Source of the DNA: Babesia bovis T2Bo
Lineage: Eukaryota > Apicomplexa > Aconoidasida > Piroplasmida > Babesiidae
Assembly: GCF_000165395.2 (NCBI RefSeq)
Contig: NC_010574.1
Location: 1,665,420 to 1,729,419, forward strand
Length of the DNA: 64,000 bases
Direction: 5' to 3'
Both the position numbers and the translations under genes were made by a program. How positions within the stretch are numbered: position 1 is the first letter of the stretch; the number at the start of each line of letters is the position of its first letter. The notes under the pieces are model-generated. The model was not told the origin of the DNA. It was given only the letters and a program-made list of their open reading frames with translations, and did no database searches. Below are positions 1 to 11,115 of the stretch, piece after piece.

Positions 1-344
1 TGACATGACTGGTTTTCATACTCCATTATCTTGGCCAAATCAAACTCATTGTCAACCTTCTCCCACCAACGGTCAATAGGCTCAACAATGTCCTCAGTTA
101 TCACGCCCTTCTCCCGAGGCTCAGCTTTAACCCTGGGCTTTACCGATATGGGCTCAATCTTAACCTTCTTAAGCGGGACCGCTGGCAATGCAGGGTCCTC
201 CTGCTTAATAAACACATCGTTCTGCGTTGCTTCCTCCTCTATCTTCACTTTAACGTCCTTGCGCTTACGCTTAGGCGTCTCCGTATACTGCGTTGGAGTC
301 AATACATCGTCCTGGATTTTCTCGGACGAACGTTCCTTACCCAT
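1..344 (-). CDS. Partial N-terminus of a lysine-rich, probably nuclear protein
   Basis: The reading frame starts at the ATG at 342-344 and runs leftward out of the window without a stop, so only about 114 residues are visible. The segment is highly charged, with a basic KRKRK cluster near residue 27 that could act as a nuclear localisation signal. Four SUMO-consensus sites of the form hydrophobic-K-x-E follow within about 60 residues (VKIE, IKQE, VKIE, VKAE). A more ordered stretch begins near residue 90 with DRWWEKVDNEFD. No family is recognised; a double Trp plus a basic N-terminus occurs in topoisomerase I, but the flanking sequence does not settle it. It diverges from the bromodomain gene across 276 bp. 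Confidence 0.7.
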   Translation of the reverse strand, partial: MGKERSSEKIQDDVLTPTQYTETPKRKRKDVKVKIEEEATQNDVFIKQEDPALPAVPLKKVKIEPISVKPRVKAEPREKGVITEDIVEPIDRWWEKVDNEFDLAKIMEYENQSC

Positions 345-620
345 TGTGCCAATGTAGTATACCAACACTAGACATCACTATAAGGCACTAGAATCGTACT
401 AAACAGATACTAACATATATAAAAGTGCTAAATCACGTGCATTCTGCCAATCAAGCAACTTTAGAGTGTCAATATTGTGCCCTGGAATACACAGCGCGTG
501 TAACGGTACTTCCTCGCGACACGTCGTGGCAGTTAGATTGATTCTATGTATATAAACACACCCACGCATTCACCAATACACGACGCCAGGTGTAACCCCT
601 AGCGGTGTTCACAATGCACA
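345..620. promoter_or_regulatory. Divergent intergenic region between two genes
   Basis: This 276-bp spacer separates the start of the leftward lysine-rich gene from the rightward bromodomain gene, so it must hold both 5' regions. AT-rich patches resembling TATATAAA occur near 413-422 and 549-555. No defined apicomplexan promoter motif can be assigned by eye, and the call rests only on position. Confidence 0.35.
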
Positions 621-2922
621 ATGCAGACTGGGAGATTTGCCCAATGCCCAACTCCTGACGACGATTACAAGCCCGCCATTGTAATTAAATCTGATGCAAT
701 GATTACACACAATGGAGGATGGAAAAACATGGCGGCATTTTTGCACCCATCAGGTATGTTGCCTTTCAGTTTGGGATGGTGATACAACTATGTCGCGCGT
801 ACGGTAGATGACTGTCTTAGGACATTGGCGCCCAAAATGTTGACCTATTCCATACAATAGCTCTGTGCAGAGTCCATTATATTTACAGATACTCAAGAAG
901 ATGCGTGCAGACCGTTATGGCGCACTCTTTGCGAATCCTGTGTTGGAATCAGATGATTCCATCATCACGCCCGAAGTAAAAAACGCTTACAGGGCTATAA
1001 TAGAGAATCCAATGGATTACAAAACCGTGAAGGTTGGTTAAGTGTTAATCCTGCTATCATAAACAGAGTAAACTCCAATCGGATATTTATCAATCGCCAC
1101 TCGAGTTCCATGATGACATGTTGTTAATATACGACAATTGCATGAAATTTAACCCAGCAGTCGGTGTAAACAAGTGGATACACGATGCAGCCGCAAGCAA
1201 TAAATCGAAATTTGAAAAGTTGTATGTTTTATATAGGACCACAACATGAAATACAGATGGTCGTCATCCCAGGATAAGATAAACAGTTTATTGGCAAAGC
1301 CCAAAACTGAAGATAAAGACCATGTTGATAACGATACACTGGAGAGTGGCAATGAAAACAATATACCAGAAGTGGTCCCATCGCAATCACAAAGCGGATC
1401 GCAACCAGCAGACTCATCGCTTCTAGAAAAGCCTGAGGCAGATACCCAATCGCAATTGCCAAATAATACTAACCCAGAAACACTGGAAACTGCATCCAGT
1501 GTACTGGATTCACACATTGAATCGCCGACACAGAGCCAAGTTGATGCCGACATGGACTCTAGCCCAAGTGCTCCAGGATCAACCGTAGACTCGACATTTA
1601 AAGTCAAATTCAGATTAAGCCTGCAGTCAATCAAGGACTACAGAGAATACCGAGTTGATACAATGTCAAAAGTGGTTATCCTCCCGCATCATTTGATTAA
1701 CGAACCACCGCCACCAGACGTGCTGGACCCAACCATAGTGTTGCAGTCACCAGTGCTCTCGGAAACCGTTTCGGACGCCATACCAAGCGCACGTATAGAG
1801 GCCGTATCAACTCCACAAAAGGAATGTAGTACCACCGCAGCATTGGTTGATGAACAGCCGGTGTCAATGGAGATTACCATCCCGGAGACTACCAAAGAAG
1901 TAGTTTATACAGATCTACCCGAATCGGAGGAAACTGATGTTGACTTTGGAGAACGCCCACCCATCGCAACGCGACAAGAAGATGGATTCCTAAGGTCCAA
2001 CTGGTTAACAGAGAATGAATGCAACCAGCTGTTCCCACACTGTAGTATAATAGGACTCCAGCCACGTAAATACAAATACACACGCGCAGACGCAACGCTC
2101 CGGACAATATATAACGAGCTGTTCCTCTCAGATCACTCGGAGCCTAAACCGTACTCCAACGACGACCTGCTGGAGTCAATCGTCGAAGAGGACTACACGC
2201 TAAAGCATCATAAAGCCGTGCATTTCTCAGTAAAGAAGCCTTCAAAGGAAAGTAGACGCCTACTCAAGCAGTTGCCGGAATTTGGGGATTACGGGTCAAC
2301 CAGCCAATGTGATGAGGAATCTTGGCTACCGTCACCATATTACCAGGAAACTGTACATGACAGCTGCGAATCGCTAGTGTCGAGCTATTCAGAAGAAGTG
2401 GAAGACTCACCAGGTGCCAGGTTCCATACACTAAGGATAGACGTTGAAAGTGAAGCTACGTTTGGAGTTAGTATCATAACGGAACAGGCATTATGCGAAA
2501 ACGGGTTCACCAAAGTGCCAAAATGTAACTATTTCATAAGATGCACTCCAGAAGTAGGTTTCCGCAGCTCAAACTACGGATTCTACAAAGCAGAAGAGGA
2601 TGTGTTCATGCACGGAACTAGTATACTGCGGCATCTAAGGCTGTATCTAATCAACTGCGGAGCCACGTGCATCGAGTTGTCCAGACGCATGGTGTCTTTC
2701 GCAGACCTGATTTACCAACATGGTACCAGCTCAGCTATATACGAGCTGTACCTAAAGTCGAAGAGCACCAATCTGAAACACCCAGAATTCTTTGTACTCA
2801 CAGATGCCGGAGCAATATCGTACGCAACATGCGTCGACGTACTGTGGCGACTGCAAACAGTAACAAGCGCACTGCCAAAGCCATTCGTAATACTGCACGT
2901 ACTATGCAGAAACATGAGTTAA
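621..2922 (+). CDS. Bromodomain-containing protein with a long C-terminal extension
   Basis: A bromodomain is encoded by exons 890-1032 and 1067-1221, showing ILKKMRADRYGALFANPV, then ENPMDYKTVK, and DMLLIYDNCMKFNP with the Asn expected to contact acetyl-lysine. Bromodomains read acetylated histones, so a chromatin role is inferred. Introns are 34 nt (1033-1066) and 35 nt (1222-1256); the latter joins EKL in frame to the large last exon, whose ATG at 1246 lies inside the intron. That exon encodes about 550 residues: an acidic Ser/Gln-rich stretch, then a better ordered C-terminus of no recognised family. The N-terminal exon from the ATG at 621 is tentative because its phase does not join cleanly to the exon at 890. 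The stop directly abuts the convergent PIP kinase stop. Confidence 0.8.
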
Positions 2923-4945
2923 TTATGTAGTACGCTGTTTAATAAACGCAAGTAGGCGCTCACCATACTGTAACGGAGGGACGCACGACACGCCCTGATT
3001 GTTCATAGTCTGTAACTTACGCCACGCACTCTCAGCACGCTTGCGCAAGTCCCACTTAGTGAGGACATCAATGATACCAACGAAATATAGCTTGTCGCGA
3101 CGCTTACCCATGATGCAACTGACCTGTGAGTGGTCGGGGTCCTTGTTCCAATCGACCTCGTCGTGTGATATAGATCGATAATGAATACCCAATAAAAGTG
3201 AATAATCCATGAGCATGGAATCCGATAAAAATGCTACATCACGCTGAAGTACATCGAAAAACGCAGAAGAACGCTCTGAACCAAGCTCAATGTACTCCTC
3301 CAAATCAAGCATGTCCAAGTCCTTCATAGCAACAGTATGGTCCTTACGCTCCTGTGCCGGTACAGAACGACCAACCCATGATCCCTTAAGATCATATCGA
3401 CGGTGAATAGCAGCAGACGAATAAAATACATTGTTCATAATAATAAAATACGTAGTCTCAGGCTTGCCCTTATACTGAGTCATGGAAAATAAGCCAGCAA
3501 AACGAGTTATAAGGCTGTTAGGGTTCTCCTTGAGATGCTGGTAGTAATGAGGCAGCCACTGTAAAACAAACTCCGCACACGTACGAGTAACAGTCTTCAA
3601 CACAAGCTTACCATTATCAGTAAAGTAAAAGAGAGCGCCACTCCTACCCTCAGACAAAAGCTCCGATAAAGTACTGAGATTACCAAGAACCATATTACCC
3701 ACCAAATGCTCAGGACCAACAGAATGAATGTACTCCTCCTCAGATAAATTCATCAAGGCACGTAAACGCTTAAATACCAAAGGAGCATGCTCAGTAAACA
3801 CAACCCTGTTGGAATTGTCACCCGAAGATGTAGGAACACCGCTCTCTAACTCAACAAAATTCAATGATGACATGTTGTCAACTGCGATACTAGGGGAAAT
3901 GGAAAAAATCTTCTTCTCTTTAAAGTGGTCAGGACAAGGATCACCAGTGATGTCCTCATGCTTGCTACGCGCAGTAAGACCAAGACCAACCATCATGTTT
4001 ATCACGTCATCCCAACGCTCATGACCAAAGTAAACAGCAAGACCACGACGAGATAACCGACGATGAGTGGCGTGACGACTAAAACGACGTATAATAGATG
4101 CCTTGTTCTCAGTGTGAGCACATCGGCTCTCATAACGCTTGGTCATATTAATGTAGGTCTTTGATTTCTTGACACCCAAGTCCTCAGAGCCGCACTTGGA
4201 AGTGGGACGACTTGATGAAGTGGAAGATGAACACTCAGTAGAAGGACAACGCATAGAAGCCTCTACTGCACATAACACATTAGGAGCACCAATGATGTCA
4301 ATAAACTCATTGGACCACAATACAGCACGCTCAAAGTCCTCCTGGGTTATCCGAGGGACGCCGTCAAAGCAAATGCTAGCGTTGTCACCAAACACCTTCT
4401 CAACAAACTCGTCACTGTGACATACCGCAATCTCACCAAGCAAAATGTTACGAGTAGATGTTATACCAGCTATCACACGCTTAAAAGCAGCCAAATCTAT
4501 ACCCAAAGGCAAACCATCACGGTTGCCACGAGACATCAAATGAAGAATGGCATCCCTATAGGCAGCAGTATATAATATGCAGTAACTCAACTCGCGTCTC
4601 CGCTTCTCAGAACCCTTAAGCATAGTAAGCACCGCATGAGCGTACTCCAAAAAGTCCAAGTAACCATCGCCGTTAGTATCAAACGCGTAAAACAAACTCT
4701 CAGCCAATATAGTGCCTATAGTACCCAGAAGACCCAAAGTATCCTGAAATTGATATAAAGTCAACTGTCCTGAAGGCGCCACATGGCGGAACCTGCACAT
4801 TATACACATGAAAATAAAATAACTACCGCCCATATATAGCCTTCACATCGTCAACGGAGCACTCCAACTCCCGCTTCAACTCAACAATATACTCTACAGG
4901 AACACGGACTGGAAGTCCGATCCTGCGAGGTCCGCACAAAGGCAT
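2923..4945 (-). CDS. EF-hand/NCS-type phosphatidylinositol phosphate kinase
   Basis: Two exons separated by a 34-nt intron (4793-4826) encode about 662 residues. The N-terminus resembles a neuronal-calcium-sensor domain with one clear EF-hand loop, DTNGDGYLDFLE, near residue 78. The second half is a PIP kinase: GRSGALFYFTDNGKLVLKT with the ATP-binding Lys, HRRYDLKGSWVGR, DSMLMDYSLLLGIHY and YFVGIIDVLTKWDLRKR. The expected reaction makes PI(4,5)P2 from PI4P at membranes. Fusion of NCS and PIP5K domains is known in apicomplexans such as Plasmodium and suggests calcium or ARF control. The start at 4945 is chosen because the upstream exon adds residues continuous with the NCS domain; the unspliced ORF start at 4833 falls inside the intron. 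Confidence 0.9.
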
Positions 4946-5156
4946 ATCAACGATACATCAAGCCAAGCGATCCATGTGCCACTACATACTAAATATACAC
5001 AGTACCACTATTCAACATCATGGGTTGTTGCCGCCCATAGGACCGATAAATAAATGTAAACACTACGAAAAAAACGTCAAACGACGTAGAATCGCAGGAT
5101 CACAAGTGCCACCTCAACACCCGACCCCGTGAACATGCGCGCAATACGACAGTCAC

Positions 5157-6243
5157 TCAAAACATTTCAACCGCCAGCATAGTACCAAAGGTGTCCAGTG
5201 AATTGTCCTTGAGAAGACGACTAACATGGTTGTCGATGTGCGCCTTGGCATTGAGCTTACCGACGTTGGCCACAGCCAACTCATCAGCAGTCGATGTCAA
5301 CTCCTGCTTTATAGAGTCGTTGTACTTATCAATCAAGTCCTTAATGTTACCGACAGTCTCACGATTCTCACGACGACGAGTAACAAAGTCCTAAACAAAC
5401 TGACAATAAAACAGAATAAACATACCCTAACCTGGAGATTGTCAGTCCACTTGTTGCGATGGTAGTTCATTAACATCTGAGTCTCCAAAACACTCTTGCG
5501 GTAGTTAATAACGATGTTGTAGTAATTGCGGTTTAAACCATGGACAACAGCAATCATAGTAGGCTTACTCAAGTGACCAATGTTGCTAGTCGTCTGCCTG
5601 GGCTCCTGACCAAGCATAATCAAATGAGGAGTTATCAAACGGAAACAGTCAATAACAACCTTCCCCTTCACAGATTGAATGGGATCAATCACTATGCCCA
5701 CAGCACGTGGATTCAACTGCTCAAAGCTTTGCTGAGTGTTAATGTCAGTGCCTAAACGCATATAGATCACCCAGAAAAACACCTACCAGAAAACCAGCAT
5801 CCAAAACCTGGGTGAGAATGGTACCATCCTACAACCACCTCAGGACGACCAGTAAGCTTAAGCTTGTCCTTCATCTCAGTTTGGTAGACGGGATCCACAG
5901 CCTCGACACTCACACTGTTGCCTGTAGCCTTATGCCATAAACCAAAAACAAGACTAACCTGATTGTGGCATAGAAAACACATCGACAACAACTATAGTAT
6001 AGTCATCAATAAACTCCCCGAGCATAAGGCCCATGACTTCCATAGGAACGCCAGCCTATAACACAATTTATACATGATACAAACAACATAACATACCCTA
6101 CCGTGTTTCAGCATCTTAAGAAGAGCCAACGACGATATGTAGACCTGCTCCGCAGTGTCTGCTATAGGACCGAAGCCCTGAGCGTGTCGAGTTCCACCAA
6201 AGGAATTTAACATGTTCTGATAGCTCATACCAGGGTCTCCCAT
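5157..6243 (-). CDS. RPN11: 26S proteasome deubiquitinase RPN11 (PSMD14)
   Basis: Five exons with short introns encode the JAMM/MPN metalloprotease of the proteasome lid, which removes ubiquitin chains from substrates before degradation. The catalytic motif reads [15 protein letters not shown], giving the two zinc-binding His and, after an intron inside the motif, the zinc-binding Asp with the standard spacing. Other family blocks are [22 protein letters not shown], split here as GGTRHAQGF and [10 protein letters not shown], then [35 protein letters not shown] and [20 protein letters not shown]. The start at 6243 gives MGDPG; an in-frame codon at 6252 is possible but is weaker. The C-terminus ends [13 protein letters not shown], typical of the family. 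Identity is secure. Confidence 0.95.
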
Positions 6244-6366
6244 TTTACACACAATTGAATAATGTAAATGTGTTAGCTTCTACAAGCAGTAGGCCACATT
6301 GGGTACCAGCACGCCAAACAAGCGCAAGGGGTACAGATCAAATCCCGGGTATTAACTAACGTCTGT

Positions 6367-6729
6367 ATGGCGCCCTGGAGATTTGTACAGTGTCGCCAAT
6401 TCAGTTCAAGCGATCTTGAGCAAAAGGCTCAAGAAGTATTCAAACTGATAAAAATCGACCCGCAAACACTCCGGAACAACCGGGACGTCGTTATATACAC
6501 CCGTAACCGAGTCTGCCCAGATTGCGGCAAAACAATAACAGCCCAAAAACCAGAGTTTGCAGAATACGCGTGCCCAGCGGCTTGGAGATACCATCACGGC
6601 TTCTCACAAAAGTGCCCATGTCCACTAATTGGATTCACAAGATTCGTAAGGTTCGATGCGCTGCGGCTGGCATTGCGAGCTAGCTTGGATGCAGCTGCCA
6701 AAGATATCGAATCTGTGAAAACAGAATAA
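6367..6729 (+). CDS. Hypothetical 120-residue protein with paired cysteines
   Basis: A single open exon begins with the ATG at 6367, in a short divergent gap from RPN11, and ends 41 nt before TFIIB on the same strand. The N-terminus (MAPWRFVQCRQFSSSD) is basic with few acids and could be a mitochondrial presequence. A CPDCGK knuckle near residue 50, CPAAW and a later KCPCP give enough cysteines for a zinc site. No family is recognised. The composition, lack of stops and clean placement between two known genes support it being real. Confidence 0.65.
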   Translation: MAPWRFVQCRQFSSSDLEQKAQEVFKLIKIDPQTLRNNRDVVIYTRNRVCPDCGKTITAQKPEFAEYACPAAWRYHHGFSQKCPCPLIGFTRFVRFDALRLALRASLDAAAKDIESVKTE

Positions 6730-6770
6730 ACACCAATGTTCCCATGGACTATAGTATTTAATAGATAATA

Positions 6771-7721
6771 ATGAGCACTTTACGCGATCGCATATTAGCA
6801 AAACGGAAGCGTTTGCGCTGCGTGGACTGCGGAGATGCCGGAATGATAGTAGTAGACCAAACAGAAGGTAGCCAAATATGCGTCAACTGCGGAAGAGTAG
6901 CGGAAAATGTACTCATATCAGAACAACAAGAATGGCGAAGCTTTAGCGCAGAATCAAGCAGTGGAAAAAATAACGATCGCAACCGTGTTGGAGAAGCAAA
7001 CGATGTATGGATGGAAACAACAAGCGGAACTACATTCATAGGAGCATCCAGAAAAATGCAAAATACACATAATATGGTAATCAACGATAACGATAATAAA
7101 AGGCATCTAAAGTCAGCATTCGTAATACTAAGACAAGTAGATGATACAATGAACCTGAGCGACCTAGTAATAGAACGAAGTAAAGAAATGCTAAAGGAAT
7201 TGGATAACGCAGGACATCTAAAAGGACGCTGTAACATGTTAAATGTGCTGTCCATAGTGTACATGGCGTCACGCGAAGTAGGAGTATGCAGAAGCCTAGA
7301 TGAACTCACAATATACGAAGCAAAAATATCGCAAAGAGACCTTAGCAGAGCAATCGGACGCATGAAAAAACTACTACCACAAAGAGGAAACGCTACAGTA
7401 GAAGATAGCGCACAAATCATACCGAGGTTCTGCAATAGATTAAATATTAACGAAAGAATGACGTTGCTGTGCGAATACGTAGCGAACAAAGCAGCAATGC
7501 TACTAAGGACATCACACCGTACGACATCGCTAGCAGGAGGTATCATATATTTCATTACACAAGTAGCATGGAAAAGCAATGCCAGTGAAAAGGCACCGAG
7601 TATAGCAGATATAGCCAATGTATGCGGAACTAGTGAGTCTACAATCAAGTCAACATACAAAGAACTACTAAAGGTCAGCCACCTGGTACTACCAAATACA
7701 GCAACGTCTAACGCAGCGTAG
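6771..7721 (+). CDS. TFIIB: Transcription initiation factor TFIIB
   Basis: An uninterrupted 316-codon gene encodes the general RNA polymerase II factor that bridges TBP-bound promoter DNA and polymerase. An N-terminal zinc ribbon reads CVDCG then CVNCG with 17 residues between pairs. It is followed by a B-finger/linker region with EWRSF, and two cyclin-like repeats, the second containing the TSHRTTSLAGGIIYFI block close to the usual PxxxAAAxIY core. Length matches TFIIB. Unlike most genes here it has no intron. Its last 14 coding bases overlap the convergent adenylate kinase 6 gene (7708-7721). Confidence 0.93.
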   Translation: MSTLRDRILAKRKRLRCVDCGDAGMIVVDQTEGSQICVNCGRVAENVLISEQQEWRSFSAESSSGKNNDRNRVGEANDVWMETTSGTTFIGASRKMQNTHNMVINDNDNKRHLKSAFVILRQVDDTMNLSDLVIERSKEMLKELDNAGHLKGRCNMLNVLSIVYMASREVGVCRSLDELTIYEAKISQRDLSRAIGRMKKLLPQRGNATVEDSAQIIPRFCNRLNINERMTLLCEYVANKAAMLLRTSHRTTSLAGGIIYFITQVAWKSNASEKAPSIADIANVCGTSESTIKSTYKELLKVSHLVLPNTATSNAA

Positions 7722-8226
7722 CCATATTAACAAGAGTACGTACGTGCTCAACGGCACCCAAAAAGTCAGACTCAGTGTTACTGGGAAGCTCAACCACCTT
7801 GTCCTCACCAAAGTGGTCAACGGCGTCCTGAAGACATACCTTAAATATCTCAGCCTCAATGTTGCAGTCTATCTTCTTGTCACCGTACCCACGATCAGAT
7901 AAACGCTTAGATAAAATCTCAATCTCAGCAGAAAGAACCAGAACGTGATCAATGTCACCCTCACGAATACCGTCCACTGAGTGGAACTCTAGTATAAAGC
8001 CACCACGAGATAGCTCACGCTGCTTCAGTGCCTTACGTAGCTTACGCTCATCATAAATGGAGCAATCAAGCTCAGAATCCCAACCGCTATGTAACTGCTC
8101 GTCCCGTATCAACTCAGCAACATTTACATAAGTAAGGCCCAGTTCACTCGCTACATGATTACACAATCGAGTCTTACCAACACCTGGCGTACCAGTAACG
8201 AGGATGTTACAGCCACGCTCCCTCAT
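7708..8226 (-). CDS. AK6: Adenylate kinase isoenzyme 6 / Fap7 (hCINAP family)
   Basis: A single exon encodes 172 residues with the P-loop GTPGVGKTRLCNHVA immediately after a short N-terminus, YVNVAELIRDEQLHSGWD, and the LSDRGYGDKKIDCNIEAE block typical of AK6/Fap7. These proteins have adenylate kinase and ATPase activity, act in the nucleus and cytoplasm, and assist 18S rRNA maturation through the small-subunit protein uS11. The gene starts 46 bp from the divergent RsmB/NSUN gene, so the two probably share a promoter region, and both are plausible ribosome-biogenesis genes. Its stop lies within the last codons of TFIIB. Confidence 0.9.
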   Translation of the reverse strand: MRERGCNILVTGTPGVGKTRLCNHVASELGLTYVNVAELIRDEQLHSGWDSELDCSIYDERKLRKALKQRELSRGGFILEFHSVDGIREGDIDHVLVLSAEIEILSKRLSDRGYGDKKIDCNIEAEIFKVCLQDAVDHFGEDKVVELPSNTESDFLGAVEHVRTLVNMATLR

Positions 8227-8272
8227 CTGCGATGTTAGTGATATGTAACCTTACACACCCAACAGTAACGTC

Positions 8273-9622
8273 ATGTACCAAGATTCCACTACACATACCG
8301 AACTTATATCGCAAAATAAAACCATTATGCTAGGAATAAACGCACAACGTGCGAAATACCTAGAAAATGCACTCGAAGTGTATACGAAATTGAATACAGG
8401 GGTACTGCCAATAGACACATTCCTGAAGTACTACTTCAAAGTTAACCGTATAGCACCAGGAAGCCGAGCGTGGATCGCAGAACACGTATACGAAGTACAA
8501 AGATGGAAAGGATTAATAGCACATCTCAGCCCAAAACCAGTTACATGGACAGGAATACTCAATACATACCTACTGCATCCCAGATGGAGATATATGACAG
8601 GACATAAGGGACTGCCAGAATATCTCAGATGCTCATTTCCAGAACCACTGTTCGACAGAATCGCAAGACAATATGGAAATGATAAAGCATTGGAAATATG
8701 CCAAGTACTAAATGAAGAACCTGTGACATACCTCAGAGTCAACACACTAAGGACCTCAAGAGATAAAGCATATAGAGCACTGCTACACAAAGGAGTACCC
8801 GTAGAAAAATGCGCCGACTCGCCCTGCGGATTATTGGTAACCAGTAAAAGAGCACTGCTGGAATCACCCGAATACCACAAGGGAATAGTAGAAATACAAG
8901 ATTTGTCAAGCCAAATATGCGGATTGAAAGTAGAAACACAACCAGGGGAACACGTACTGGATTACTGTGCTGGATCAGGAGGTAAAGCACTAGTATTCGG
9001 ACCCAAAATGGAAAATAAAGGAAGAATTTATCTACACGACGTAAATGAAAACTTGCTAAACAAGGTACACTGGAGATCCATTGTCTAATTGAACACAGGC
9101 TAAACGAAGATTAAAACGTGCCGGTATACGTAATTACATGATACTTGATCCAAATATAGCGAAGATGACAGCGTACTACGGTAAAATGGATTGGGTAGGC
9201 ATGTGTATATCCAATAACAAAAACACAGGTTGTGGTAGACGTGCCCTGCAGCGGTATAGGAGCATATCGAAGAAATCCAGATAGAAAGTGGACGTTCCGC
9301 ATAGATGACGTAGGTATAGATATGCAATAGAACATACCCCAACAGATATCAAATTACACAGCTACACAAAGAACTATAGTGGACAACGCACTGCTGTTCC
9401 TTAAACCAACAGGGAAGCTAGTGTATATAACATGTAGCATATTCGAAGAAGAAAATGAACTACAGGTATACAGTAGAAACAAGAAATATCATAGAACCAC
9501 AGATGAACTACATGTGCAAAAAACATGGACTGATGCACGCACAACCTCCCACCATGCAACTGCCACAGTCAAGAGGAATGAACGGATATTACATCGCAAT
9601 ACTACAAAGAGAAACTATATAG
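8273..9622 (+). CDS. RsmB/NSUN-type RNA (cytosine-5) methyltransferase
   Basis: Five exons with 34-37-nt introns rebuild one continuous enzyme. It has an N-terminal NusB/RNA-binding-like part, LRVNTLRTSRDKAYRALL, the SAM-binding motif HVLDYCAGSGGKAL, DPNIAKM as a later motif, VVVDVPCSGIGAYRRNPDRKW with the conserved Cys of motif IV, and VYITCSIFEEENE with the catalytic Cys of motif VI. The end reads GMNGYYIAILQR, the usual terminal strand. Family members methylate rRNA or tRNA at C5 of cytosine using S-adenosylmethionine. The first intron starts at 9065. The exact orthologue (bacterial-like RsmB or an NSUN subgroup) cannot be set by eye. Confidence 0.88.
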
Positions 9623-9649
9623 ATACATAGCAGACCTAATGTATACATT

Positions 9650-10159
9650 ATGACCCATCTTCTACACCTAGAGGAGTACCTTCCACATAGCATCGGTGTG
9701 TATAGCAACACTTTGTTACAGCTCTATGTAGATCGAAGGTAAGCACGATAGCGAGTTCATAAGGATCATACAGCGGGTTGTTGACAATATCAAACGCAGC
9801 TTGGTACGCAACCGTAATATCAGCATTCCTACTAGACGTGGTATCGACATTGGTCACACTAGTACCATACCTAGACAGCGGACTGGTAAGTATATACAGG
9901 GTTGTAGCCATCTATATACAGTTACACGCACTGAAACTAATAGGACAAAGTGGGAATCAGCGATTTGGGCAATACTTCTGCGCTAACCTGCTATTTGCAG
10001 CCATACTATACACATTACTACCAGTGGCACTGTTGATCAACCGCTTAACGGTAAGATATGGTAACACTATAATATACCTAACAGGTCTGGGAATCATTAC
10101 AAAGTTGGAATTTAGTAGGTATAGTCATTCAATTGTCTTCTATACCATATTCCATGTAA
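9650..10159 (+). CDS. Small multi-exon membrane protein, function unknown
   Basis: Four exons separated by introns of 35, 36 and 34 nt give about 135 residues from the ATG at 9650 to the stop at 10157-10159. The splice donors are strong (GTAAGC, GTAAGT, GTAAGA) and every junction keeps the frame. The spliced protein starts MTHLLHLEEYLPHS and carries at least two hydrophobic spans (around YATVISAFLLDVVSTLVTLV and ANLLFAAILYTLLPVALLI), with a third weak one near the end. It follows the RNA methyltransferase on the same strand after only 27 bp. No family is recognised. Confidence 0.6.
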
Positions 10160-10422
10160 GCGAATATAAATAGGTCATATACACGCCACAGGAGCTTGGA
10201 TGTATTCGCCCTAACAGCTAGAATTGCTTTGGGTAATTTTTAAATTAATAAAACACTATTTTTAACGCAGCATTTTGCTTTAAAGCCAGTATTGCCGACC
10301 TCACCTTCCCCGACGATAACGTACCACAACCCATGAACACGCCAGGTCAAGTAGGGACAACAACAAAGAAGAATTGATTTGTACAAGGTTAGGTGTATAC
10401 ACACCAAACACTAGCGGACGCC
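10160..10422. other. Intergenic spacer
   Basis: This short AT-rich spacer lies between the small membrane protein gene and RPB9. It contains a T/A-rich tract near 10230-10265. Nothing coding or structural is recognised. Confidence 0.4.
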
Positions 10423-10982
10423 ATGAGCGACCTAAAGTTCTGTCCAGAGTGGTATGTCACTTGTAACGCAACCAACAACGTGCAGCAATAACATCTTGTA
10501 CGCAAGACCAGACCTCACAAGGCGACAACTAGTATTCATATGCCGACAATGTGACTACTCAAGATGGGCTGACCCCGGAAGCCTCCTGGACAACTGTATC
10601 AATCGCACAACGTACAACTACCAAACAAGGTAAGTAATACGCTGAGTAGTGTAATCTCTCCAGAGAGGATATCATCATACCGCCACTCATCACCAAAGAC
10701 CCGACACTGGGACGCACTAGACAATGGGATTGTCCAAGATGCGGACATACAGAAGCAACATTCTTCCAACTCCCAGAAAGAGCATATGACGATGCCATGG
10801 TGCTAGTATTCGTATGCTGCAACCCCGGATGCGGATTCTGGACGAAACAAATCGACAATATGGATAACGATAGAGATGGTATCGAAAGAGAAAAGGAAAC
10901 GATACAACCCATGGAATTCGAACCTATAATAAACGAAAAGGTCTTCGAAGAAGAAATGGCAGAACTATTCGGAGAAGATTGA
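10423..10982 (+). CDS. RPB9: RNA polymerase II subunit RPB9-like
   Basis: Three exons with two 34-nt introns encode about 163 residues. The first zinc ribbon is split by intron 1: MSDLKFCPEC joins NNILYARPD, then FICRQCDYSRW. The second ribbon is WDCPRCGHTEATFFQ and VFVCCNPGCGFW, with a Cys-rich tail end of the ribbon rather than a plain CxxC. RPB9 works in transcription fidelity and elongation at the jaw of polymerase II; related subunits RPA12 and RPC11 share the fold, but the N-terminal CPEC-N-N-LY block fits RPB9 best. An unusual acidic tail of about 50 residues follows the second ribbon (EEEMAELFGED at the end). Most reference RPB9 proteins stop near the ribbon. Confidence 0.82.
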
Positions 10983-11115
10983 CCCCAAATACATCGCTAT
11001 AGTTAACATATTGTATATCGTAATAATCATATGAATTTCAACCATAAAACAGTAACGATATCCAATTAGAGTTACACAGCCAGTATATGGGTTAATCAAA
11101 TTCATTGGCAGTTAT

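Noticed and set aside
6758..7660. 300-codon minus-strand frame opposite TFIIB
   Set aside because: It is a shadow of the TFIIB gene on the other strand; composition is Leu/Ser-rich with no family pattern.
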